Shown here: piece by piece, positions 8,816 through 17,509 of the stretch
Layout of the letters: each line of letters starts with the position of its first letter
Position numbering within the stretch: position 1 is the first letter of the stretch
NCBI RefSeq assembly: GCF_000632845.1
Contig: NZ_CP007474.1
Span: forward strand, 372,001-436,000
DNA: 64,000 bases
Direction of reading: 5' to 3'
Source: Ehrlichia japonica
GTDB taxonomy: Bacteria > Pseudomonadota > Alphaproteobacteria > Rickettsiales > Anaplasmataceae
Notes under the pieces: model-generated
What the model was told of the DNA's origin: nothing
Database searches by the model: none
Seen by the model: the letters and a program-made list of their open reading frames with translations, nothing else
Translations under genes and position numbers: made by a program

Positions 8816-9784
8816 TTATATAATTCTTCTAACTTCTAATTTTTCTAATGTTTCTAATGTTTCTAATGATGAAGATGGTATTACTGATTTTGATTCTTTC
8901 AGTGTTGTGCACCTTGTGAATATTTCATCAAAGCATGATATGGGAGATTTTACAGTTCCGTCATTCTGTTTTAGTATTTTAGCATCTAGTATTCCAAAAC
9001 TGCATGCTACTACTAAATCTCTAGCTCCTGCATATAAGAAACTAGTCATCTGATGAAGATTTTTTTTAGAATGTACTAAACCTTTACTAGTTGTAGAATG
9101 TGTGATTGTATTATATAGTAATGTGCACATATCAAGAATAAAACTAAATGGAAGCTCTAGTATTTCTATGGCACAAAGAGTTAATTCTATAGCTGCTTTT
9201 AGTAGTATTAGAGGACTCATTAGCATAGAAGAAAGTATGGCTCTCATTATAGATAATTCAGTAGTGTCATGTTCTATACTATATTTTTCGATGTCCTCAG
9301 TGGATTTAGGGCCTTTAAAGTTTACGTAGTCATTATTGTGTACAACAGTATTTCTGTATATTGGATGTTCTATTGCGCCGCAGCAATCTTTTCTTATGCC
9401 TAATATTCTTAGAGAAAGACAGATTATTATCATAATACTCATACATGCGGCTAAACATATAAGATATGTTTTTAATTCTGTGGATTGTATTCCAAAGTAT
9501 TGTCCTAAGTAATGTGTAGTAAGAAATACTGCAGGCATGACAATCATAACTTCGAAAAATGGAATAAGATGCTTTTTCATCTGATGCAATGTCTTTCTTT
9601 GGCTATCTTTAAGGATTGCTTTTTGATAATTTGACATGTGTTTTCCATGAAACACATTATAAAGTGATAGATTCAATAAAGTAATACCAGCTAAGTTAAG
9701 AGTTAACCATCCTTTAAAGCCGCAAAATAATGAATTTTTTAGTTTAAGGTGTAGATCTGTTAAATATAATTTTGGCCCATTCAT
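8816..9784 (-). CDS. Membrane protein of unknown function with a C-terminal Leu-Glu-Thr repeat
   Basis: 322 residues with at least three hydrophobic segments (about 27-44, 72-92, 103-127) and further hydrophobic helices in the second half (about 185-225). I recognise no family. Near the C-terminus the sequence SSLETLETLEKLEVRR is encoded by four near-identical 9-base units, a coding microsatellite. It lies 138 bases upstream of hemH on the same strand and could share its transcript, but the gap makes that uncertain. Probably lineage-specific. No signal peptide cleavage site is obvious. Confidence 0.7.
   Translation of the reverse strand: MNGPKLYLTDLHLKLKNSLFCGFKGWLTLNLAGITLLNLSLYNVFHGKHMSNYQKAILKDSQRKTLHQMKKHLIPFFEVMIVMPAVFLTTHYLGQYFGIQSTELKTYLICLAACMSIMIIICLSLRILGIRKDCCGAIEHPIYRNTVVHNNDYVNFKGPKSTEDIEKYSIEHDTTELSIMRAILSSMLMSPLILLKAAIELTLCAIEILELPFSFILDMCTLLYNTITHSTTSKGLVHSKKNLHQMTSFLYAGARDLVVACSFGILDAKILKQNDGTVKSPISCFDEIFTRCTTLKESKSVIPSSSLETLETLEKLEVRRII
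8833..8869 (-). repeat. Four 9-base units encoding Leu-Glu-Thr
   Basis: On the plus strand the units are TTCTAATTT, TTCTAATGT, TTCTAATGT and TTCTAATGA in direct succession. They sit inside the 3' end of the membrane protein gene, and copy-number change would keep the reading frame. Confidence 0.8.
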
Positions 9785-9940
9785 ATAATGCTACCTAATC
9801 TATATATACAATATTACATTATACTCTACTTCTATTATAAGTTACAATGTACTTATTGTATATGATAAATCCAATACGTATTGTATAATATATGACCTTG
9901 TTAACTTTTTTTAATGATAAATAAAACAGCAGCATATATG

Positions 9941-10309
9941 CTAAAAAGACTTTTCTAAATTATGAATTAATTTTTCTATTCTTAATAAGGTATGTGATGA
10001 TATATTGCTTATTTCATTTTTAACTTTTAAATAATCATCAAAATATTTCTTATACATTAACATTTCATCTTTTGTTTTTTTTAGTTGAATTTTTAGTTCG
10101 TTTTTTTCATCTTCTAGTGTTAATCCTGCTAGTAAAAATATTAAAGCATCAGAACCTTTACCTTTTTCTGCCCCTGATATTGAATTAACTAGTTTGTTGA
10201 ACTTATCTACTAAGTTAAGCAAGTGGCATTCTTCTGTCTTATTACATGCTAATCTGTATTTGTTATTTCTGACGGTAATTTCAATAATTTGTGGGTTAGA
10301 GCTATTCAC
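9941..10309 (-). CDS. zapA: Cell division protein ZapA
   Basis: 122 residues. ZapA crosslinks FtsZ protofilaments and promotes Z-ring assembly. The N-terminal globular part IEITVRNNKYRLACNKTEEC and LVDKFNKLVNSI follow the family pattern, then SDALIFLLAGLTLEDEKNEL and a long coiled coil (about 68-120). It starts 4 bases after the stop of the coiled-coil gene upstream, so the two are likely translated together. No 6S RNA is visible in the 156 bases downstream. Confidence 0.85.
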   Translation of the reverse strand: MNSSNPQIIEITVRNNKYRLACNKTEECHLLNLVDKFNKLVNSISGAEKGKGSDALIFLLAGLTLEDEKNELKIQLKKTKDEMLMYKKYFDDYLKVKNEISNISSHTLLRIEKLIHNLEKSF

Positions 10310-10313
10310 TTAC

Positions 10314-10595
10314 TTACTCCTTTTTTAAAATAGCCTGGATGTTTTCTATTGTAGAATTTAAATGATTGATAACTTCATGGCATGTTTCCTTCCAATTGTT
10401 ACATTCGTTTGTTTTGTTTATAAGTTGTTGATCTAATTTATTCTTTTCTTCAGTAAGTAATTCTACAGTTGCTTTATACTGTGATATATTGCTTTTATGG
10501 CTTAATTTTTGTGTTAATAAAGATTCTAATCTATCAAGTGCTTCATCTAAGTTCTGCTGAAACTCTGAATTATGAAAGTTATTTATTTGATTCAT
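10314..10595 (-). CDS. Small coiled-coil protein upstream of zapA
   Basis: 93 residues, almost entirely helical heptad sequence (LDEALDRLESLL, VELLTEEKNKLDQQL). It resembles the small coiled-coil (DUF4164-like) proteins encoded next to zapA in many Alphaproteobacteria; that resemblance is from genome context and composition, not a specific motif. It lies between the HU/IHF-like gene and zapA on the same strand. A role with ZapA in division is plausible but inferred. Confidence 0.65.
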   Translation of the reverse strand: MNQINNFHNSEFQQNLDEALDRLESLLTQKLSHKSNISQYKATVELLTEEKNKLDQQLINKTNECNNWKETCHEVINHLNSTIENIQAILKKE

Positions 10596-10631
10596 AATAA
10601 ACCATCTAAGAAATTTATATTTAGTTATAGC

Positions 10632-10895
10632 TTATTGATTTATCAGCTTGATAAATTTATTACTAGCTCTAAAGTATACTTTTCGATATTTATTTTTTGC
10701 TAACTTTGCATTAGCAATTTTTATATTATAACTCCTTACTGTAAATGATCCAAAACCTCTTAACTCTACTCTGCAATCGTTCCTTAAGTAATCTATAATT
10801 AATGAAAAGAATATATTTAATATTTTAGATACTATCTCCTCACTGAGGGAGGGATTTTTTTTGGATATATGTTGAATTAAATGTGATTTTAACAT
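10632..10895 (-). CDS. HU/IHF-family DNA-binding protein, atypical DNA-binding arm
   Basis: 87 residues. The N-terminal helical body (KSHLIQHISKKNPSLSEEIV) and the signature VELRGFGSFTV identify the HU/IHF family. The cmk-rpsA neighbourhood matches the place of ihfB in many proteobacteria. The flexible arm is odd: the usual R-N-P-K-T-G is replaced by IANAKLAKN, so the proline that intercalates and kinks DNA appears to be absent and the arm is several residues shorter. The C-terminal YFRASNKFIKLIN still fits the fold. DNA bending may be weak or absent. Begins 5 bases after sppA's stop on the lower-coordinate side of the same cluster. Confidence 0.85.
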   Translation of the reverse strand: MLKSHLIQHISKKNPSLSEEIVSKILNIFFSLIIDYLRNDCRVELRGFGSFTVRSYNIKIANAKLAKNKYRKVYFRASNKFIKLINQ

Positions 10896-10900
10896 GATAT

Positions 10901-11767
10901 TTATTTGTTAATATAATAATGAATGACCTGAGATATAATTGAACTTACATTTCCAAGTATAGATTTATATGATTTTTTTGATAATGTTTTGACTTTTTGT
11001 GTGTTAATATTTTGTGTGCGGAACCAACCCATTGCTTCATCTTCTCCACCTATCTGATCAACTAGCCCTATAGATAATGCTTCTGATCCTGTATACACAC
11101 TCCCATTTGCTATCTTTAGCACTTGACTCTTTTCCATTTTTCTGCGATCTGCTACTATGTCGACAAAGTACTCATAATATTCTTTAATAATACGACGTAT
11201 TGATTCTTCTTTTTTCTCTGTTAATTCTTCAAAAGGGGATGTTTCTGCTTTTAAATCTGAAGATTTTATTGATTTTAAAGAAATACCCATTTTTTCCGCT
11301 AAAGGACTGATACCAATATACTGCATTAACACACCAATAGAACCAGTAACAGTAGTGTGACGAGATATTATATAATCTGCAGCAACTGCAGCCATATACC
11401 CACCCGATGCAGCAAAATCATTTAATAGCGCAACTACTGGCTTATTTCTCGCGACGTTACGTATACTTTGATATAAAATCTCACTACCTGTTACTGAGCC
11501 TCCTGGACTATTAATATTTAATATTAATCCTGTGATATGCTTACTTTCAGCAATCCTTTTTAGTAGAATATCCATTTCATCGTTTGTTTCAATTTTACCT
11601 TCAATATTGATTTTAGCAATATACTGATTATCTAAAAAGTTACTGATATTTGATAGATCAACATAGTTACCTAAGATTAACGATATAAATATCATAAAAA
11701 ACGCTACGATCCTCCATAACTTTACTTTGGAATTTAGTGTTTCTATTTTTAGCAACTGATCAGACAT
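10901..11767 (-). CDS. sppA: Signal peptide peptidase SppA (S49 family)
   Basis: 288 residues, the short single-domain form. One N-terminal membrane anchor (about residues 18-37, WRIVAFFMIFISLILGNYV) places the catalytic domain outside the cytoplasm. Key regions are NSPGGSVTGSEILYQSI, the nucleophile Ser in NDFAASGGYMAA and the likely general-base Lys in SSDLKAETSPF. The enzyme degrades signal peptides left by signal peptidase. Lies between rpsA (13 bases away) and the HU/IHF-like gene, all on one strand, so cotranscription is likely. Confidence 0.93.
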   Translation of the reverse strand: MSDQLLKIETLNSKVKLWRIVAFFMIFISLILGNYVDLSNISNFLDNQYIAKINIEGKIETNDEMDILLKRIAESKHITGLILNINSPGGSVTGSEILYQSIRNVARNKPVVALLNDFAASGGYMAAVAADYIISRHTTVTGSIGVLMQYIGISPLAEKMGISLKSIKSSDLKAETSPFEELTEKKEESIRRIIKEYYEYFVDIVADRRKMEKSQVLKIANGSVYTGSEALSIGLVDQIGGEDEAMGWFRTQNINTQKVKTLSKKSYKSILGNVSSIISQVIHYYINK

Positions 11768-11780
11768 GAGGTAAACCTAC

Positions 11781-13484
11781 TCAGTGCTTCAATGATAATA
11801 TCATATTATAAGTTTCAATAAGCAATACTTCAGCCTCTAACTTGTCTCCTGGAAAGAACTTCTTATTATCAGGTAAGTATTCTTGTTCAATCAAAAGATT
11901 AAAACTGTTTGACCCGTTAAATACGTCAACTAATATACCAGTATCTTCAACAACCTTAGTGACTGTAACTGGTATGTTATCTCCTAAATTGGTTTTCTTT
12001 AGTAAATCAAGGAAAGGATCATACTCGAGCTGTTTTATTCCAAGATCTATTTTGCTCTTGTTTGGATTTATCATTAATATTTTTGCTTCTACACAATCCC
12101 CAACACTGTATTTTTTTATTGCTGCTTCTGGTGATAAAGACCAACTTAATTCTGTAATGCGTATTAACCCTTCAATACCATCACTAAGTGTGTTATCTTG
12201 AAATGAAACAAATATACCAAGGTTTGTGATATTTTTTATCTTTGTTGACACAACAGAGCCTAAAGGATATTTTAATATAAATGCCTGCCATGGATTATCT
12301 TGGCATCTTTTCATGCTAAGACTCATACGGCTTTTAGCTGTATCTATACTTAATACTTTAACCTGAATTTCTTCACCCCTCATAAACAACTGATTTATAG
12401 GTAAAGAATTTTTTGTCCAGCTTACTTCAGATACATGAACTAATCCTTCTATCCCTGTTTCTAATTCAACAAAAACACCATATTCTTCAATACTTGTTAC
12501 AATACCTTTATGAACACTATCAACAGGATATTTTTTCTCAATATTTGACCAAGGACTCTCTTCTAATTGTTTTACACCGAGAGAAATTTTCTTGTTTTCA
12601 CGATCAATTTTTATAATTTTTGTTTTTACAGTTTGACCACATGAAAAAACAGCTGAAGGGTGACTTACACGGCTCCATGATATGTCCGTTATATGTAATA
12701 GTCCATCAACTACACCAACTGAAGGAGATTCATGTATTTCTATAAACACACCATACTTAGTTATACTTTTAACTTTACCTTCAATAATATCTCCTTCGTT
12801 TAATTGATTGAGATATAAACTTTTAGCATCTGCAAGAGATTCTTCTAGTATGGCTTTCCTTGATACTACAATATTGCCTTGCTTTTTATCCATCTTTAAT
12901 ATACGAAATTTTTGCTTTTTGCCTAACAACGGGGTGATATCTTTAACTTGTCTTAAAGCTACATGACTTGCTGGCAAAAATGCTACAACACCTTTTATAT
13001 CTACAGTATATCCACATTTAATTGAGCTAAATATTACTCCTTCAACGTCTTCTTTCTTTTCTGCAGCTTCTTCAAGTTTTTGCCATAACTCATCTCTGAT
13101 AGCTTTTTCTCTGCTCAGTACTACACTACCATTACGACCTTCTATCTTCTCTAAATATAGCTTTACTTTGGATCCTATACCAATGTTTTGATAGTCATCA
13201 CCTAGCTCAAATTCTTTAAGTGAAACAATACTTTCAGATTTTAATCCTGAATCTATTGTTACATACCCTTTGTCTATGCAGATAATAGTACCTTCTATTA
13301 TTTGTCCTTCTTTTACACTATCATCAATGAATCCTTTCAAGGCATATTGAAATTCTGAGCTACCATTATTATCGGAATCTTCTGTTTCAAGATTATGGCT
13401 AATAAATTTATTAGATTTTATTCTTTTAATATTATGTAAATAATTGTCTGACTCTAAATTTGGTTTTGTTTGAAGGTTTTCCAT
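11781..13484 (-). CDS. rpsA: 30S ribosomal protein S1
   Basis: 567 residues with six S1-type OB-fold repeats, seen as recurring G-x-V-x-x-I-x-x-Y-G-V-F-V-E motifs (for example GKVKSITKYGVFIEI, GIVTSIEEYGVFVEL) each followed by GLLHITDISW, GLVHVSEVSW or GLIRITELSW. S1 binds mRNA and helps place it on the 30S subunit, which matters for AT-rich leaders. Normal length for Alphaproteobacteria. Follows cmk with a 65-base gap, the common order cmk-rpsA. Confidence 0.96.
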   Translation of the reverse strand: MENLQTKPNLESDNYLHNIKRIKSNKFISHNLETEDSDNNGSSEFQYALKGFIDDSVKEGQIIEGTIICIDKGYVTIDSGLKSESIVSLKEFELGDDYQNIGIGSKVKLYLEKIEGRNGSVVLSREKAIRDELWQKLEEAAEKKEDVEGVIFSSIKCGYTVDIKGVVAFLPASHVALRQVKDITPLLGKKQKFRILKMDKKQGNIVVSRKAILEESLADAKSLYLNQLNEGDIIEGKVKSITKYGVFIEIHESPSVGVVDGLLHITDISWSRVSHPSAVFSCGQTVKTKIIKIDRENKKISLGVKQLEESPWSNIEKKYPVDSVHKGIVTSIEEYGVFVELETGIEGLVHVSEVSWTKNSLPINQLFMRGEEIQVKVLSIDTAKSRMSLSMKRCQDNPWQAFILKYPLGSVVSTKIKNITNLGIFVSFQDNTLSDGIEGLIRITELSWSLSPEAAIKKYSVGDCVEAKILMINPNKSKIDLGIKQLEYDPFLDLLKKTNLGDNIPVTVTKVVEDTGILVDVFNGSNSFNLLIEQEYLPDNKKFFPGDKLEAEVLLIETYNMILSLKH

Positions 13485-13549
13485 AAAATATAGCCTATTT
13501 TAAAATTAGCAAAAGCAATAAAAACCATATTATTATTATTTGCCATACT

Positions 13550-14194
13550 TTACAAGTAGGTTTTTATTTTTTCTTTAATGTATAAAAATACCTGTTCCTT
13601 AGTCATGTATGAAGCATTAATGTATAATGCATCTTTTACTTGTAGCAAAGGTGAAAATTCTCTATAAGTATCCCTAATATCTCGTTCTATTATTTGTTGA
13701 TGTATTTTTTTATACATTTGCTTCTTTTGATGTAGCATTTCTTTGAATCTTCTTTGTGCTCTAATGGATGTTTGTGCTGTAATAAAAATTTTAAAATCTG
13801 CATCAGGGAAGACTACAGAAGATGTGTCTCTACCATCAAGAATTATTCCTGGTTTTGCTAAATAGATAAGTTTACGCTGTATAGGTAATAACGCAAGTCT
13901 AATATGCTTATGTCTTGCTAAAATCGAAGCAACCTTACCTATGTCTTCATTGTTGTATGATATAGTATTACTGTCCTCTAGAAGTAATGATAGTATTTTT
14001 TCTTCTAAGTTACTATCAATTTTTAAATTATTTTGTGCTGATATTCCAAATATTGCAGCTATTATCCTATATATTTTTCCTGTATCTAAGTATTGAAAAT
14101 CAAGGAAATTTGCTAATTTTTTAGCTAAACTTCCTTTCCCTGAAGCAGAAGGACCATCAATTGTTATAACGAAATTATTGCAATGCTTGGTCAT
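13550..14194 (-). CDS. cmk: Cytidylate kinase
   Basis: 214 residues. Phosphorylates CMP and dCMP with ATP. P-loop GPSASGKGSLAKKLA (about residues 14-28), then FQYLDTGKIYR (substrate site) and LDGRDTSSVVFPDADFKIFI with the family's GRD motif. The gene overlaps the end of rlmB by 20 bases, indicating translational coupling. The start ATG at 14194 places the P-loop at its normal distance from the N-terminus. Confidence 0.95.
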   Translation of the reverse strand: MTKHCNNFVITIDGPSASGKGSLAKKLANFLDFQYLDTGKIYRIIAAIFGISAQNNLKIDSNLEEKILSLLLEDSNTISYNNEDIGKVASILARHKHIRLALLPIQRKLIYLAKPGIILDGRDTSSVVFPDADFKIFITAQTSIRAQRRFKEMLHQKKQMYKKIHQQIIERDIRDTYREFSPLLQVKDALYINASYMTKEQVFLYIKEKIKTYL

Positions 14195-14933
14195 GATTTT
14201 GTATAAAAATAGAATATAATGCTATAGCTGCTGCATTTGATACATTTAAGCTATCGATTTTTTTTGATATTGCAATTTTTAATAAAAAGTCACAATTTTC
14301 TTTTGTTAATTTGCGCATTCCTTTGCCTTCTGCTCCAAAAATTATTAATCTTTTGCTATCCAGTATTGTTTTGTGTAAAAATTCTCCTTCTTTTGCATCA
14401 AATCCATAGCACCAGTAACCTGCTTTTTTTAACAGGTTTATTGTATTGACTATATTTATTACATATACAATTGGAATCATTTCGATGGCACCACTTGAAG
14501 TTTTTGACATTCCACAATTTTCTGAAGGTGAATTATGATATGGTAGTATAATAGCATCTACATTAAAACATACAGCTGATCTGATAATGGATCCTATATT
14601 ATGGATATCTGTAACTTGGTCTAAGAGTATTATTGTTGAATTTTCTTTAGATCTATTTAATACTTCTTCTATTGTTATTGAATTAATAGTTGATGCTCTT
14701 AATATAATGCCTTGATGATTGCTATTATGTGGTGAAAGTGAATTGATATAGTTAAGGCTTACTTGTTTTAAATTTATATTCTTTTGTTTACATAATTCTG
14801 AAATTTTAGACATTTCGTTATTGTTTTGCATAAAATTTTCTGTTACTAAAAGTTCATAACATTTCCTACTTTTGTTTTGCAAAGCAGCAATGCATGCGTG
14901 TTTTCCGTAAATCCATACTTTGTTTTTGCTCAT
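14175..14933 (-). CDS. rlmB: TrmH/SpoU-family 23S rRNA (guanosine-2'-O)-methyltransferase
   Basis: 252 residues. The N-terminal L30e-like substrate-binding part (KVWIYGKHACIAALQN) is followed by the knotted SPOUT domain with its three motifs: DIHNIGSIIRSAVCF, LIIFGAEGKGMRKL and SLNVSNAAAIALY. These fit RlmB, which methylates G2251 of 23S rRNA, better than tRNA TrmH, but the substrate is inferred. First gene of the minus-strand cluster leading to cmk and rpsA; a candidate promoter lies 48-75 bases upstream. Confidence 0.88.
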   Translation of the reverse strand: MSKNKVWIYGKHACIAALQNKSRKCYELLVTENFMQNNNEMSKISELCKQKNINLKQVSLNYINSLSPHNSNHQGIILRASTINSITIEEVLNRSKENSTIILLDQVTDIHNIGSIIRSAVCFNVDAIILPYHNSPSENCGMSKTSSGAIEMIPIVYVINIVNTINLLKKAGYWCYGFDAKEGEFLHKTILDSKRLIIFGAEGKGMRKLTKENCDFLLKIAISKKIDSLNVSNAAAIALYSIFIQNHDQALQ

Positions 14934-14980
14934 AGAAACGTCGTTGTTATTTTTGATTTTTTTTAATTAGATATTGACAT

Positions 14981-15008
14981 ATTGTAATCTTTAATTTAGT
15001 TAAATCAA
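14981..15008 (-). promoter_or_regulatory. Candidate promoter for the rlmB-cmk-rpsA cluster
   Basis: On the minus strand a -35-like TTGATT (15003-15008) and a -10-like TACAAT (14981-14986) are 16 bases apart, about 50 bases upstream of the rlmB start. In DNA this AT-rich, chance matches are common, so the call rests mainly on position and spacing. Confidence 0.4.
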
Positions 15009-15025
15009 TTCTAATCTAAATTTTT

Positions 15026-15053
15026 TTGGTATCGTTTTTTATTTTTTTATGCT
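15026..15053 (+). promoter_or_regulatory. Candidate promoter for tRNA-Tyr/tRNA-Gly/tuf
   Basis: TTGGTA (15026-15031) and TATGCT (15048-15053) are separated by 16 bases and end 36 bases before tRNA-Tyr. Each matches the sigma-70 consensus at four of six positions. A perfect TTGACA box at 14974-14979 lies further upstream but has no good -10 partner at 16-18 bases. Confidence 0.35.
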
Positions 15054-15089
15054 AATTAATGAGGTGTTAGATTAGCGTTAGTGTTTTTA

Positions 15090-15172
15090 GGAGGAGTGGC
15101 CGAGTGGTCTAAGGCAACAGACTGTAAATCTGTCCACTAATGTGATCGTAGGTTCAAATCCTACCTCCTCCA
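15090..15172 (+). tRNA. tRNA-Tyr (GTA)
   Basis: 83-base class II tRNA with a long variable arm. Acceptor arms GGAGGAG and CTCCTCC pair fully, the anticodon loop CTGTAAA gives GTA, and the T loop is GGTTCAAATCC. No CCA is encoded: the base after the discriminator A is C, then G. Confidence 0.97.
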
Positions 15173-15179
15173 CGGTTAT

Positions 15180-15250
15180 GCGGGTATAACTCAATGGTAG
15201 AGTCTCAGCCTTCCAAGCTGATTACGTGGGTTCGATTCCCACTATCCGCT
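15180..15250 (+). tRNA. tRNA-Gly (TCC)
   Basis: 71-base tRNA beginning 8 bases after tRNA-Tyr. Acceptor arms GCGGGTA and TATCCGC pair with one G-T wobble, the anticodon stem is TCAGC/GCTGA with loop CTTCCAA giving TCC, and the T arm is GTGGGTTCGATTCCCAC. No encoded CCA. Ends 42 bases before the tuf start, so one transcript is likely. Confidence 0.97.
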
Positions 15251-15292
15251 CTTTATTTTGAAATGGTTTAAAGGTGTTAAAGGTATTTGTTT

Positions 15293-16480
15293 ATGGTAGA
15301 AGAAAGGAAACCACATATAAATGTAGGGACAATAGGGCATGTTGATCATGGTAAGACAACATTAACAGCAGCGTTAACAACAGTGTTAGCGAAGAGATTA
15401 AGTGGAGAAGGTAATAAAAGTGTAAAATATGATGAAATAGATAAAGCACCAGAAGAGAAAGCAAGAGGTATAACCATTTCAACAGCACACGTAGAATATG
15501 AAACAGAGAATAGACATTATGCGCATGTAGATTGTCCGGGACATGCTGATTATATAAAAAACATGATAACAGGTGCTGCGCAAATGGATGCAGCAATATT
15601 AGTAGTCTCTGCAACTGATGGAGCAATGCCTCAAACAAGAGAACATATACTATTAGCAAAGCAAGTTGGAGTAAAAGATATAGTAGTATGGATGAATAAA
15701 TGTGATGTTGTAGATGATGAAGAAATGTTGTCATTGGTTGAGATGGAGATAAGGGAATTATTATCAAAATATGGATATCCAGGGGATGATATAGATGTTG
15801 TCAGGGGATCTGCAGTTAAGGCATTAGAAGAAGAAACAGGCTCAGGTGTGTGGAGTGAAAAGATTATGGAATTGATGAATGCCTTAGAGAAAATAAATTT
15901 ACCGACAAGAGAAAAAGACAAGCCATTTTTAATGTCGATAGAAGATGTATTTTCAATACCTGGAAGGGGTACAGTAGTAACAGGAAGGATAGAAAGAGGA
16001 GTAATCAAAGTAGGGGATAAAATAGAGATAGTAGGGTTACGTGATGTGCAAAGCACAGTATGTACAGGAGTTGAAATGTTCCATAAGGCATTAGATGCGG
16101 GTGAAGCAGGGGATAATGCTGGTATATTATTAAGAGGGATAAAGAAGGAAGATGTAGAAAGGGGGCAAGTATTAAGTGCGCCTGGTCAAATACATTCATA
16201 TAAGAAATTCAAAGCAGAGGTATATATATTAAAGAAAGAAGAAGGTGGAAGACACACTCCATTTTTCTCAAATTATCAGCCACAATTTTATGTTAGGACG
16301 ACTGATGTAACAGGGAATATAAAATTACCTGATGGAGTTGAGATGGTAATGCCTGGAGATAATATAAATATCGAAGTAAGTTTAGATAAGCCTGTTGCTA
16401 TTGACAAGGGATTGAGGTTTGCAATTCGTGAAGGCGGTAGAACTGTAGGCTCTGGTATTATTACTGAAATTTTGGAGTAG
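15293..16480 (+). CDS. tuf: Elongation factor Tu
   Basis: 395 residues from ATG 15293; a TTG two codons earlier is less likely. Delivers aminoacyl-tRNA to the ribosome as a GTPase. GTP-binding motifs are [10 protein letters not shown] (near residue 18), [12 protein letters not shown] and NKCD, plus the effector region [13 protein letters not shown]. Domains II and III are complete. It lies right after tRNA-Tyr and tRNA-Gly and 7 bases before rpsJ, heading the ribosomal supercluster; fusA, rpsL and rpsG are not here. Codon style is odd: almost every Ile codon up to about 16380 is ATA, while the last five are all ATT, like the neighbouring genes. Some Rickettsiales carry two tuf copies, so gene conversion may explain this. 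Confidence 0.97.
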   Translation: MVEERKPHINVGTIGHVDHGKTTLTAALTTVLAKRLSGEGNKSVKYDEIDKAPEEKARGITISTAHVEYETENRHYAHVDCPGHADYIKNMITGAAQMDAAILVVSATDGAMPQTREHILLAKQVGVKDIVVWMNKCDVVDDEEMLSLVEMEIRELLSKYGYPGDDIDVVRGSAVKALEEETGSGVWSEKIMELMNALEKINLPTREKDKPFLMSIEDVFSIPGRGTVVTGRIERGVIKVGDKIEIVGLRDVQSTVCTGVEMFHKALDAGEAGDNAGILLRGIKKEDVERGQVLSAPGQIHSYKKFKAEVYILKKEEGGRHTPFFSNYQPQFYVRTTDVTGNIKLPDGVEMVMPGDNINIEVSLDKPVAIDKGLRFAIREGGRTVGSGIITEILE

Positions 16481-16487
16481 GTATTTT

Positions 16488-16814
16488 ATGGTAACGCAAA
16501 AGATATATATTGAGCTTAAGGCATTTGATAGTTGTTTATTGGATAGATCTGCACGTAGTATTATTTTGACTGCTAAGAGAAGTGGTGCACGTGTTAATGG
16601 TCCGATTTTTTTTCCTCGTAAGATTATGAAATTTATTGTTAATCGATCTACTCATGTTGATAAGAAATCTAGAGAACAATTTGAAATTAGGACTCATAAG
16701 CGTTTAATTAGTCTACCGAAAGCTAATTCTACAATTATTCAAGCATTGATGAGCTTGCAATTACCTGCTGGTGTAGATGTTAAAGTTAAGGTGATTGGGG
16801 GTAACAATGGCTAA
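16488..16814 (+). CDS. rpsJ: 30S ribosomal protein S10
   Basis: 108 residues, first ribosomal gene of the S10 operon. S10 is part of the 30S head and doubles as NusE in transcription antitermination. The family core [28 protein letters not shown] and [10 protein letters not shown] are clear. Starts 7 bases after tuf and overlaps rplC by 8 bases, so translation is probably coupled. Confidence 0.97.
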   Translation: MVTQKIYIELKAFDSCLLDRSARSIILTAKRSGARVNGPIFFPRKIMKFIVNRSTHVDKKSREQFEIRTHKRLISLPKANSTIIQALMSLQLPAGVDVKVKVIGGNNG

Positions 16815-17502
16815 GAGAATAGGATTATTTTTAGAAAAAGTGGGTCATACGGCAATTTTTGATAATGAAGGTAAAAGAGTACCAGTTACTTTATTACATT
16901 TAAGAGATTCTTTTATTGTTTCTACAAAAATTAAAGATGTTCATGGTTATAATGCTGTAGTATTAGGGGTAGAAGCTTCTGTTAATCTAAAGAAGCCTCA
17001 ATCAAAAATTTTAGAAAAAAGCAATATTACTGCTAAGTGTAAGATCTTTGAATCTAGGGTTGATAATCTAGATGGTTTAGTAGAAGGAGCTAAAGTTTTT
17101 ATTACTCATTTTGTCAAAGATCAGTACGTTGATGTTACTGGATATTCTTTAGGAAAAGGTTTTGCGGGTGTTATGAAGCGACATAATTTTAAGGGATTAA
17201 AAGCATCTCATGGTGTTTCTATTGCTCATAGATCTCAAGGTTCAACAGGTCAATGTCAAGATCCTGGTAGGGTATATAAAGGAAAAAAAATGGCTGGCCA
17301 TTTGGGGGATAGTAAAGTAACAGTACAGAATCTTAAGGTTATTTTAGTTGATCAGGAAAGATCTTTATTGGTTGTAAAAGGTAATAATATTCCTGGGGCT
17401 AAGGGATCTTATGTTTTTGTAAAAGATGCTATAAAAAAATCGGTACCAAAGGATTCTTTTCCTATATGTGTTGAAGATTTAAAATTAGATAATGTTGTGT
17501 GA
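16807..17502 (+). CDS. rplC: 50S ribosomal protein L3
   Basis: 231 residues from ATG 16807 inside the end of rpsJ; an upstream GTG at 16795 is in frame but would deepen the overlap. L3 sits near the peptidyl transferase centre and is an early assembly protein. [15 protein letters not shown], the central loop [18 protein letters not shown] and [15 protein letters not shown] are diagnostic. Followed by rplD after 7 bases. Confidence 0.97.
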   Translation: MAKRIGLFLEKVGHTAIFDNEGKRVPVTLLHLRDSFIVSTKIKDVHGYNAVVLGVEASVNLKKPQSKILEKSNITAKCKIFESRVDNLDGLVEGAKVFITHFVKDQYVDVTGYSLGKGFAGVMKRHNFKGLKASHGVSIAHRSQGSTGQCQDPGRVYKGKKMAGHLGDSKVTVQNLKVILVDQERSLLVVKGNNIPGAKGSYVFVKDAIKKSVPKDSFPICVEDLKLDNVV

Positions 17503-17509
17503 GATCAAT

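Noticed and set aside
9785-9940. 6S RNA downstream of zapA
   Set aside because: The position is where 6S RNA often lies, but the 156 bases are low-complexity AT-rich DNA without the long rod-like pairing of 6S RNA.
15291-15767. Minus-strand protein of 158 codons opposite tuf
   Set aside because: Lies entirely antisense to tuf; the Leu/His-rich product is an artefact of tuf codon usage.
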